Shown here piece after piece: positions 1 through 5,599 of a stretch of DNA of 11,789 bases. The DNA lies in the NCBI GenBank assembly GCA_030266525.1, contig JAJDIC010000065.1:1-11789 (forward strand), given 5' to 3'. The notes below the pieces were generated by a model. It saw only the letters and a list, made by a program, of their open reading frames with translations, did no database searches and had not been told where the DNA came from. The position numbers and the translations under genes were made by a program. The DNA comes from Desulfovibrio sp. OttesenSCG-928-G15. Its GTDB lineage: Bacteria > Desulfobacterota > Desulfovibrionia > Desulfovibrionales > Desulfovibrionaceae. The stretch's first letter is position 1; each line of letters begins with the position of its first letter.

Positions 1-372
1 ATGATGCTGGAAAGCGGAGACTCAACAGGCGCAGGGCATCAATACACGCCGGGCTGTATTTTGCGCGAAATGCACCGTATTGCGGATAAGGTTAAAAAAA
101 TACTGCCGCAAGTGACAACCCCCGCGCTGGTTGTGCACGCGAAAGAAGACGAATTTGCCGGACCATCCAACGCGTATTATGTCAAAGAACACATCGGCGG
201 CGAAGTGGAACTTATGATTCTGGAAGACAGCTATCATCTGGTAACTGTGGATCAGGAGCGCAAAAAAGTAGCCAAAGCGACAACAATGTTCTGTTACAGT
301 CAGTTGTCACCTGCGGAAAAAGAGGAACTTGCCTCAGCAGCCAGAAAACCGCTTGTAAAAAATTCCGATTAA
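1..372 (+). CDS. alpha/beta hydrolase, Est30-like carboxylesterase, C-terminal part
   Basis: Open from the first base, so the N-terminal half is almost certainly missing and the Met at position 1 need not be the start. The visible 123 residues contain the last two members of a Ser-Asp-His triad in the arrangement of Est30-type carboxylesterases: a strand followed by HAKEDE (Asp50), then, after about 28 residues, EDSYHLVTVDQER (His79), comparable with the SGHVITLD segment of that family. The nucleophile-elbow Ser would lie upstream of the window. Members hydrolyse short-chain esters or monoacylglycerols in the cytoplasm; the substrate here cannot be told. The Lys/Ala-rich tail after residue 100 lacks family motifs. 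No clear terminator follows the stop. Membership of the alpha/beta hydrolase superfamily is fairly sure, the Est30-like label less so. Confidence 0.75.
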   Translation: MMLESGDSTGAGHQYTPGCILREMHRIADKVKKILPQVTTPALVVHAKEDEFAGPSNAYYVKEHIGGEVELMILEDSYHLVTVDQERKKVAKATTMFCYSQLSPAEKEELASAARKPLVKNSD

Positions 373-699
373 TTTTCCTCAATCATATTATTTTCCTTGC
401 CGACACGCTTGCCAGGGCTTACTATTAGATTTGAATACCACTTGCTTTGCTGTGGTTTTCTTCTGTACATATAGCAGATACATTGAACTGTTTGTGGGGT
501 TTTCTGCACTACAGGACGAAGAGCTTGCCGCAAAGGGCTTATTTGCTTCGTTCATGGTTGTTGCTGGTTGAGTTGTACCATATGGGCGCATCTTTCAGGT
601 GTTGCGGAAAATGGTACGGCAAGGGTGCTTTCGGGGGTGTACAGAGATTCAGGTTTCCCGCCCCGCGCTCACAGTTCATACGCTCAAGGGTATAGGCCT
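373..699. other. 327-bp gap, no gene recognised
   Basis: This stretch separates the hydrolase stop from the GTG of the diguanylate cyclase. Short open frames exist on both strands (388-591 minus, 447-695 plus), but they lack a ribosome binding site and a recognisable protein sequence. A weak sigma70-like pair, TTGCTT at 442-447 and TACATA at 466-471 (18-nt spacing), could drive the downstream gene with a leader of more than 200 nt. I looked for a c-di-GMP (GEMM) riboswitch because of the downstream cyclase and did not find one. Confidence 0.4.
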
Positions 700-1956
700 G
701 TGGCAAAAAAAAATCCAAAGCCAAATGTGAAGAATGACGTGACAAAAAAACAATACCACTCCATTATCATTGCCGTGTTGCTGTTTTTTATGTTTGTCCT
801 GGCAGTTGTTATTGCCATGAACATCAAAAACTCCACTAATTTACGCAATTACCTCACTGACAGCGTGAAGTCCCAGCTTATTTCCACGTCGCTTGCGGCG
901 CGTGAAATTATTGATATGGACGCCTTCATGACCTATGAAGACGATTCCGTTTCCAAAACTCCGGAATACAAGGCTATTTTGGAAAACCTTCGCAGGTTGG
1001 CCAAAAATGTCGATGCAAAGTACATTTATGCCCTGAAAAAGGTCGGCGATCAGTACGTTTTTGTGTTTGATACCGATCCGGAAGACCCGACAATTTTCGT
1101 TTCTTACGACCTTTCTCCGGTGCATGAAGCCGCTTTTTCCGGAAAAAACGCCGCAGATATAATGAACGTGGTGGACGAATACGGCAGCTTCAATACCGGC
1201 GCGGTTCCGCTGTATTACAAGGGACAGGTTGTCGGGGTGGTCAGCACGGATATTGAGGACAAGTATCTGGAGTCCAGCTACCAAACCGCTATCAGCAACT
1301 CCACATGGCTTGTGGTTATTCTTGCACTGACCATGACGGTGATGTTTGTCGCCGTGATTCGCCTTTTGAACCACATCAGCGACATGCAGGACAAGCTGCG
1401 TACCCAGGCCCTGTATGATACGATAACCGGCCTTCCCAACCGCCAGTACCTGATGGACCATCTGTCAAGACTGACCGCAAAGGACGCGCAGGGCAACAGA
1501 GCGCCTTTCGCGCTGTTCTTCATCGACCTTGACAACTTCAAGCAGGTCAACGACAAGGCCGGGCACGACGCCGGCGACGAACTGCTTAAAAGCATTGCAA
1601 AATACCTTGATACAGCGCTTGAAAATGCCCGCTCTTTCCGGCCTTCTGCCGGTATGCTCAACATTGCCGCGCGTGTTGGCGGCGATGAATTCATTCAAGT
1701 TGTGAGCGGGGTGGATACCGAAGAAAAGGCAGCTACCCTGGCAGAACAGCTTTTGACCGGATTTAAAACGGCCAATCTGAGCAAGTATGTGGCAAAGTTC
1801 AATGTTGGTTTGAGTATCGGCATTGCCCTGTTTCCCAAAGATACGCAAAACTACCACGTACTCATAAAATATGCCGACACGGCCATGTATTATGCAAAAC
1901 GCGGTGGCAAAAACCAGTTTCGTTTGTATCAGGACGAAATGGGCAAGGAATCTTGA
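700..1956 (+). CDS. membrane-bound diguanylate cyclase (GGDEF) with periplasmic sensor region
   Basis: Makes cyclic di-GMP from two GTP. From the GTG at 700 the protein has 418 residues: a basic N-terminus, membrane helix 1 (about 21-40), a periplasmic region (about 42-198), helix 2 (about 201-221), a short linker and a GGDEF domain (about 238-415). The periplasmic part ends with GAVPLYYKGQVVGVVSTDIE, which resembles Cache-type sensor domains. The cyclase domain looks intact: TGLPNR, FFIDLDNFKQVND with metal ligand Asp276, GGDEF at 327-331, LSIGIALFP and the YADTAMYYAKRGGKN segment. No RxxD inhibitory site stands five residues before GGDEF; an insertion rich in Arg/Ser/Pro occupies the approach. 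The GTG start is chosen because AAGGG at 686-690 sits 9 nt upstream and the sequence before it (from ATG 568) is not protein-like. The TGA stop lies inside a palindromic repeat, which may have supplied the C-terminal end. Ligand unknown. Confidence 0.9.
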   Translation: MAKKNPKPNVKNDVTKKQYHSIIIAVLLFFMFVLAVVIAMNIKNSTNLRNYLTDSVKSQLISTSLAAREIIDMDAFMTYEDDSVSKTPEYKAILENLRRLAKNVDAKYIYALKKVGDQYVFVFDTDPEDPTIFVSYDLSPVHEAAFSGKNAADIMNVVDEYGSFNTGAVPLYYKGQVVGVVSTDIEDKYLESSYQTAISNSTWLVVILALTMTVMFVAVIRLLNHISDMQDKLRTQALYDTITGLPNRQYLMDHLSRLTAKDAQGNRAPFALFFIDLDNFKQVNDKAGHDAGDELLKSIAKYLDTALENARSFRPSAGMLNIAARVGGDEFIQVVSGVDTEEKAATLAEQLLTGFKTANLSKYVAKFNVGLSIGIALFPKDTQNYHVLIKYADTAMYYAKRGGKNQFRLYQDEMGKES

Positions 1957-2087
1957 GAAACTGCTGAGTTTTTCCGTCTGGCCGCGTTGCTGCGTCCAAT
2001 ATTTCAGGGGGCTGGACTGTTACGTCCCGCCCCCTGAAATATTGGACGCGTTCTTTGTTGATGAAAGAACACAGCGCTTCCTCAAGA
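1951..2087. repeat. long palindromic repeat element, copy 1
   Basis: The core is a perfect 21-bp inverted repeat (1992-2012 against 2029-2049, arm GCGTCCAATATTTCAGGGGG plus C) with a 16-nt loop. The outer ends are also inverted copies of each other: TCTTGAGaaACtGCTG at 1951-1966 and the complement of CAGCGCTTCCTCAAGA at 2072-2087. The arms between are diverged but of similar length, so the whole unit folds as one long hairpin. Its outer ends match those of the element near 8268-8425 (16 of 17 bases for the best pair). No T-run follows, so it is not a standard terminator, though it could stop or protect both convergent transcripts here. Likely a MITE-like or REP-like interspersed repeat (inference). 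Confidence 0.75.
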
Positions 2088-2165
2088 ACAGCCGGCACTG
2101 AAGAAATATGAGAAAGGGCTTGCTTCGCTTTCCTTGTGTGGGGAGGGGATGCGGGTGACGCCGGG

Positions 2166-2465
2166 TTATTTGCCGGGAATGCCTTTTTTCAGCTCTTTCA
2201 TGAAATCCATGAAGTGGGGCGCAAAACCGCTGAACAGAGGCAGGCTCCTGTTTTTCAGCATAACCTCACCAAAGAGCTTGAGTCCCACGCCAAAGGCCAC
2301 GGCGTCTACTTCTTTGAAGTCGCCCCGGCTTTCTATTTTTTTGATCACCTTGAATATATCATCGTGGTTTTCCACCTCAAAACTCAAAACCTGGGGAGCT
2401 TCTGCCGCTGTTGATGCAGCTGTTTCAGAAAGGGCTTCCACGGTAATACGATATTGATGGCTCAT
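2166..2465 (-). CDS. DUF3861-like small protein
   Basis: A 99-residue cytoplasmic protein with no signal peptide or membrane helix. The N-terminus MSHQYRITVEALS and the following acidic/basic alpha-beta pattern resemble the DUF3861 family as I remember it, a family with solved structures but no assigned function. It ends with FMDFMKELKKGIPGK. The start is supported by AAGGAG about 8 nt upstream of the ATG. It is convergent with the diguanylate cyclase, 209 bp away, and divergent from the PAP2 gene, so probably a single-gene transcript. Family assignment is from sequence memory; the function is unknown. Confidence 0.72.
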   Translation of the reverse strand: MSHQYRITVEALSETAASTAAEAPQVLSFEVENHDDIFKVIKKIESRGDFKEVDAVAFGVGLKLFGEVMLKNRSLPLFSGFAPHFMDFMKELKKGIPGK

Positions 2466-2618
2466 GCGTTAACTCCTTTTGACCAGTATACGCCTGATGC
2501 AACTGAATTGAAATGGGAAGAAAAGGGCGAAAGGACGCAAAAACACGGTACATGACAAAGCAGAGCCGGGACAGGTGTGACGAATCGCGGAACATGAGGG
2601 GGCTCGCTTGAAAGCCCG

Positions 2619-2643
2619 GCTGACAGGGAGGGCGCCTGTGAGC
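2619..2643. repeat. inverted repeat in the gap upstream of the PAP2 gene
   Basis: GCTGACAGG at 2619-2627 faces CCTGTGAGC at 2635-2643: nine base pairs with one mismatch and a 7-nt loop. A smaller GGGCT/AGCCC hairpin (2600-2604 with 2613-2617) sits just before it. They lie between two divergent genes, so they could be operators or leader structures, or chance. The rest of 2466-2736 shows no gene; an open frame at 2425-2664 (minus) lacks support. Confidence 0.35.
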
Positions 2644-2697
2644 TATGAGCATTTGTGGTAACAAACTGTAACAGGTATATCCTTGAACAACGCTACC

Positions 2698-2706
2698 TGA
2701 TACAAT
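2698..2706 (+). promoter_or_regulatory. possible extended -10 promoter of the PAP2 gene
   Basis: TGATACAAT fits the extended -10 pattern TGn-TATAAT with one mismatch. It would start transcription near 2713, giving a short leader before the ATG at 2737, where AAGGGGA at 2726-2732 serves as ribosome binding site. No good -35 is present at the normal distance, which extended -10 promoters can tolerate. Confidence 0.4.
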
Positions 2707-2736
2707 AACCCGCGATATTTGTGATAAGGGGAAGCC

Positions 2737-3480
2737 ATGTCAAAAAAAGTCTACATCACGCAAGTACTCATGTGCGTTTTGTTGTTGGCGTTGGTTGTGT
2801 GCATGGAGTCCTATTCCGGAATGGATGTAGCACTACAGAATCTGTGGTTTGAGCAAAGTTCTGGGGAATGGTTTATCCCCCAGGCTACCCACCAGGAATA
2901 TCGTGGTATTTTTTATGGCGGGGCCAAAAGAGGCATTTCCATTATTGCCGGGATATGCGCGCTTCTTCTGGTAATCGGCCTGGTCCGGAAAGCGCAGCGC
3001 CATGTAATATTTCCCTGTCTGTTACTTCTGCTCAGCCTTGCCGCTGTTCCTGCATCGGTGGGCGTTGGCAAAAAAATTACCAACGTCCGCTGCCCGGAAG
3101 AGCTTGCTGTCTATGGCGGCACTTTTCCATACGAGCGCGTGTTGGAATGTAAGCGGACGAATGCTGCGCCGGGGAAGCCCGGTCGGTGCTTCCCTGCCGG
3201 ACATGCCTCTGGCGGATTTGCGCTGATGGCGCTGTATTTTTGCCTGCGGCGGCGCTGGCTCGGTCTTGGCATCGGCCTTTCGGCCGGATGGATTATGGGC
3301 ATCTATCAAATGCTGCGCGGAGAACATTTTCTAAGCCATACGCTCGCCACAATGGTCCTTGCCTGGCTGCTCATTTTGCTGCTGCTGCCCGTGGCCCGCA
3401 AGCTTGCGACACTGTACATTAACGCGCGGCACTGGTCCTTGCCCGAGCCTGCTTCTTCCCGCGCGTTGTCTTCTTTATGA
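2737..3480 (+). CDS. PAP2-family membrane phosphatase
   Basis: A 247-residue integral membrane protein with about five to six hydrophobic segments, starting with an N-terminal helix (about 5-22). PAP2 enzymes remove phosphate from lipid phosphates (lipid A, undecaprenyl-PP, phosphatidylglycerophosphate) with the active site facing the periplasm. Motif 2 is clear: GRCFPAGHASGG, with His156 the likely acid. Motif 3 is seen as LRGEHFLSHTLATM, with His197 the likely nucleophile; the position usually held by Asp in HxxxD is His201, a variant I believe occurs in a subfamily of PAP2 proteins. A classical KxxxxxxRP motif 1 is not evident. ATG is backed by AAGGGGA 4 nt upstream. Monocistronic, between its own promoter and the terminator at 3527-3566. 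Substrate unknown. Confidence 0.83.
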   Translation: MSKKVYITQVLMCVLLLALVVCMESYSGMDVALQNLWFEQSSGEWFIPQATHQEYRGIFYGGAKRGISIIAGICALLLVIGLVRKAQRHVIFPCLLLLLSLAAVPASVGVGKKITNVRCPEELAVYGGTFPYERVLECKRTNAAPGKPGRCFPAGHASGGFALMALYFCLRRRWLGLGIGLSAGWIMGIYQMLRGEHFLSHTLATMVLAWLLILLLLPVARKLATLYINARHWSLPEPASSRALSSL

Positions 3481-3526
3481 CCATATCTCCCGGGGAATGC
3501 GTTTTTGCAAGGCAAGGCGCGAAGCA

Positions 3527-3566
3527 TTAAAAAAGGGCCGGTCCTGTTGGTCCTGCCCCTTTTTAT
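3527..3566. terminator. bidirectional terminator between convergent genes
   Basis: AAAAAAGGG at 3529-3537 pairs with CCCTTTTT at 3557-3564, with a partly paired interior. An A-tract on the left and a T-tract on the right give a U-run after the hairpin on either strand. It lies 47 nt past the PAP2 stop and 46 nt past the stop of the minus-strand hydrolase, so it can serve both. Confidence 0.7.
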
Positions 3567-3611
3567 AATGGCGCAGCAGCTTCGCAACCACGCGGAAAAC
3601 AAACGCTTTCC

Positions 3612-4727
3612 TTACTTCTTGCCAAATCCGTCATCGCCAAACGTGAAGCTGTATATCTTGTCGAATTTGCCCTCGATACAGATATCCATGGTTCTTTTGC
3701 TGTTATTGTACAGGATGCTGTACGCAGTCATGTAGTCAATTTTATTCACTTCGTCGTAGTCGTGGACGGCCTTCACGCTGTCTAGCATCTTCCAGGCCTT
3801 GTCATTACTGACAACTCCCCGGGTTTCATCCAGGGCTTTAACCAGTTTTTCCATGCGGTCCTGTCCGTCTATCACCTTATCTGCCAGACCCGGCGTGAGA
3901 TAATAGTTTGTAACAGGGTGACCGAAACCTGTTGGGCGAACAACACTGATTTTGTTGTCTACATATTCCACCACAACGCTGTTTCCGTTTGCATCGGCAA
4001 TGTGATAGTGGAAGTTTGTGTTTGCCATGCTGCGCATGTCGTGCTGTTCCAGCAAGGCCAGGGCCTCATCCACAGTGGCGGCCTTGTCCAGTATCATCCT
4101 GACCGCCAGGGTTGTTGTGATGGGCGCTTTGCCGGTGTTTTGTACAACCACTTTGTCCTGCACAAGCAGTATGGCGACGGACAGGCCTTTTTCATTAATC
4201 CCGTCAAAAGAATAGTAGGGTGCGGCAAGCGTCCACAGGCGGCCAAGTTTGCTCTCGGGAAAATTGTTCGTATACCCCAGCATGTAACCGGGGGTCATGG
4301 ACAGGCTTTCATAACCATTTTTCGGCTTGGTATGCACAAGGAAGTTCTTTGAATAGGCAAGGTCCATATTGCGCGCCATGATGTGGTCGCCTTCGGTGGT
4401 TGTGGCGGCAAACGTGGAGCAGGCAAGACGGAGCGTTTCATAATTAAAAGGCAGACCGTCTGTCAGTTTTTCTGAGATGAAGGCTTCCAGGGCTTTTTTA
4501 TCGGCAACCCCTTTTGCCAGTGCTTCGTCCAGAGCGTAGTCAGCCTTGTAATCAATGGTGATGAATTCTTTTTCCACAAGGTTGATGGAGTCCAGCGTAG
4601 CGTTGGCGTCAGCCTCAAGCTCAAGCGCCGGCACCTTGGCGGCGTGTGCCGGGAATGCGCAAACGGCAGTGAGGCAAATGGCTGCCATTGCAAAGCGGAA
4701 CACGGCCCGTGTTTTTTTTATGAACAT
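3612..4727 (-). CDS. secreted choloylglycine hydrolase-family (Ntn, C-N bond) hydrolase
   Basis: A 371-residue protein with a signal peptide: basic start MFIKKTR, hydrophobic core, cleavage likely after AHA near residue 29. The family cleaves non-peptide amide bonds (conjugated bile acids, penicillin V, N-acyl homoserine lactones). An internal Cys103 opens the motif CSTFAATTTEGDHIMARNMD. Arg119 and Asp122 stand 16 and 19 residues after it, the spacing of Cys2, Arg18 and Asp21 in bile salt hydrolase. SFDGINEKGLSVAIL, VTNYYL and NNSKRTMD match further active-site segments. About 73 residues lie between the signal cleavage and Cys103, so autoproteolytic removal of a propeptide is expected before activity. 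Start: ATG 4727 with AAGGAG 6 nt upstream; the open frame upstream to 5018 is rejected because it puts the signal peptide internally. It acts in the periplasm or outside. Bile salt versus other acyl amide substrate cannot be decided here. Confidence 0.88.
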   Translation of the reverse strand: MFIKKTRAVFRFAMAAICLTAVCAFPAHAAKVPALELEADANATLDSINLVEKEFITIDYKADYALDEALAKGVADKKALEAFISEKLTDGLPFNYETLRLACSTFAATTTEGDHIMARNMDLAYSKNFLVHTKPKNGYESLSMTPGYMLGYTNNFPESKLGRLWTLAAPYYSFDGINEKGLSVAILLVQDKVVVQNTGKAPITTTLAVRMILDKAATVDEALALLEQHDMRSMANTNFHYHIADANGNSVVVEYVDNKISVVRPTGFGHPVTNYYLTPGLADKVIDGQDRMEKLVKALDETRGVVSNDKAWKMLDSVKAVHDYDEVNKIDYMTAYSILYNNSKRTMDICIEGKFDKIYSFTFGDDGFGKK

Positions 4728-5047
4728 CTGCTGCTCCTTATTGGTTGTCGGCAAGGTGAGGGCAGGATGCACACCCGCTTGAGCGCCCCCGTAATGCAAT
4801 AATCTATTGCCTGCCAATGAGCGTGTATAGTATCGGAAACAATAGCTGGTCTGACGATCTTCGTAAGGCGTGGGATGCGGCAATTTTTGAAAGGACCGGG
4901 CTGTGCTTGATAGGTATTTCTCTCCTGTACCGATAAGAGCCAAAGGCGCGTCTTCCTTTTGAACTGCGGTGTTGCGCCTGATTGTACGAAAAAAGCAGTG
5001 TTTCCAAAAACTGGACAAAGGAACGGCTTGCTGGCATTTATTTTGTC
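4728..5047. other. divergent intergenic region between the secreted hydrolase and ybaK
   Basis: 320 bp without a gene. It must hold the promoters of both divergent genes, yet I see no strong -35/-10 pair on either strand. TATAGT at 4826-4831 (plus) and TACTAT on the complement of the same place are possible -10 boxes. A small dyad at 4796-4810 is listed separately. Open frames that run across it on both strands are upstream extensions of the real genes. Confidence 0.45.
4796..4810. promoter_or_regulatory. operator-like dyad GCAATA-N3-TATTGC
   Basis: A perfect 6-bp inverted repeat with a 3-nt centre, 69 bp upstream of the start of the secreted hydrolase and in the promoter-bearing divergent interval. 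The size and symmetry suit a homodimeric regulator, but a dyad this small can occur by chance. Confidence 0.3.
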
Positions 5048-5530
5048 ATGAAAGCGCACAAAACTAATGCCGCAAGGCTGCTCGACAAAGCTGGTTGTAG
5101 ATATGACTTAGTGGCCTATGAGGTGGATGAATCAGACCTCAGTGCCGTGCACCTTGCCGAAAGCATTGGTGAAGACCCTGACAGAGTTTTCAAAACCCTG
5201 GTGCTTTCAGACAACAAGGGTGGGTATTTTGTCTGTCTGCTGCCAGGGGGCAGGGAGCTTGATCTGAAAAAGGCGGCCAAGGCGTCGGGCAACAAGAGCT
5301 GCGCCCTCATTCCCGTGAAGGACTTGCAAGGTCTGACAGGATACCTGCGGGGCGGCTGTTCGCCCATTGGTATGAAAAAGCGCTTTCCGACATTTGTTCA
5401 CAATTCCGTACAGCATTGGGACACAGTGTACGTAAGCGCCGGCCTGCGCGGTTTGCAACTTTTGATAGCGCCTGCCGACTTACTCTCGGTGACCGAAGGC
5501 ATAACCGCCGATCTGGCCCAGAGTGAATAG
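5048..5530 (+). CDS. ybaK: Cys-tRNA(Pro)/aminoacyl-tRNA deacylase, YbaK/EbsC type
   Basis: A 160-residue cytoplasmic protein that hydrolyses mischarged tRNA, typically Cys-tRNA(Pro), acting in trans to prolyl-tRNA synthetase. It fits the full length of the family. Signature features are VFKTLVL with the conserved Lys49, an LPGGRELDLKKAAKASG segment and the GGCSPIG loop (102-108) followed by MKKRFPTFV. ATG 5048 begins MKAHKTNAARLL, the normal family N-terminus. No good ribosome binding site precedes it: AAAGGA at 5018-5023 is 24 nt away, and no in-frame start codon lies at the right distance from it, so translation initiation may be weak. It is divergent from the secreted hydrolase and convergent with rqcH. 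Confidence 0.9.
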   Translation: MKAHKTNAARLLDKAGCRYDLVAYEVDESDLSAVHLAESIGEDPDRVFKTLVLSDNKGGYFVCLLPGGRELDLKKAAKASGNKSCALIPVKDLQGLTGYLRGGCSPIGMKKRFPTFVHNSVQHWDTVYVSAGLRGLQLLIAPADLLSVTEGITADLAQSE

Positions 5531-5567
5531 CGCTTTTCGCTTGGCGGCTGTTTCCTGCGTGAAATCT

Positions 5568-5592
5568 TTAAACCACCGCCCGAGGCGGTGGT
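5568..5592. repeat. IS200/IS605-end-like palindrome, no transposase nearby
   Basis: ACCACCGCC (5572-5580) and GGCGGTGGT (5584-5592) form a perfect 9-bp stem with loop CGA. The stretch 5568-5590 matches 11291-11313, the left-end hairpin of the IS200-type element, at 21 of 23 bases. It sits in the 69-bp gap between the convergent ybaK and rqcH stops. TCAA follows at 5600-5603, overlapping the rqcH stop. As a hairpin followed by TTTAAAGATTT on the minus strand it may also act as a weak rqcH terminator. A solo IS end or an IS-mobilised repeat is inferred. Confidence 0.6.
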
Positions 5593-5599
5593 AGATGAT

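Noticed and set aside
409..541. Two similar words, GCTTGCCAGGGCTTA and GCTTGCCGCAAAGGGCTTA
   Set aside because: Only two imperfect copies with different inner lengths; probably chance, and not a CRISPR or iteron array.
388..591. 67-codon minus-strand frame in the gap before the cyclase
   Set aside because: No ribosome binding site and Ser-rich composition; a small or decayed gene cannot be excluded but nothing supports it.
568..699. N-terminal extension of the diguanylate cyclase from ATG 568
   Set aside because: The 44 extra residues are not protein-like and no ribosome binding site precedes ATG 568, whereas GTG 700 has AAGGG at the right distance and leads directly into a membrane helix.
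2112..2132. GAAAG...CTTTC hairpin as terminator of the DUF3861-like gene
   Set aside because: The stem is short and interrupted and no clear T-run follows on either strand.
2425..2664. 79-codon minus-strand frame overlapping the DUF3861-like start
   Set aside because: No ribosome binding site, overlaps a better gene in another frame, no recognisable sequence.
4728..5018. 97-residue N-terminal extension of the secreted hydrolase
   Set aside because: It would bury a clear signal peptide and ignore AAGGAG just before ATG 4727.
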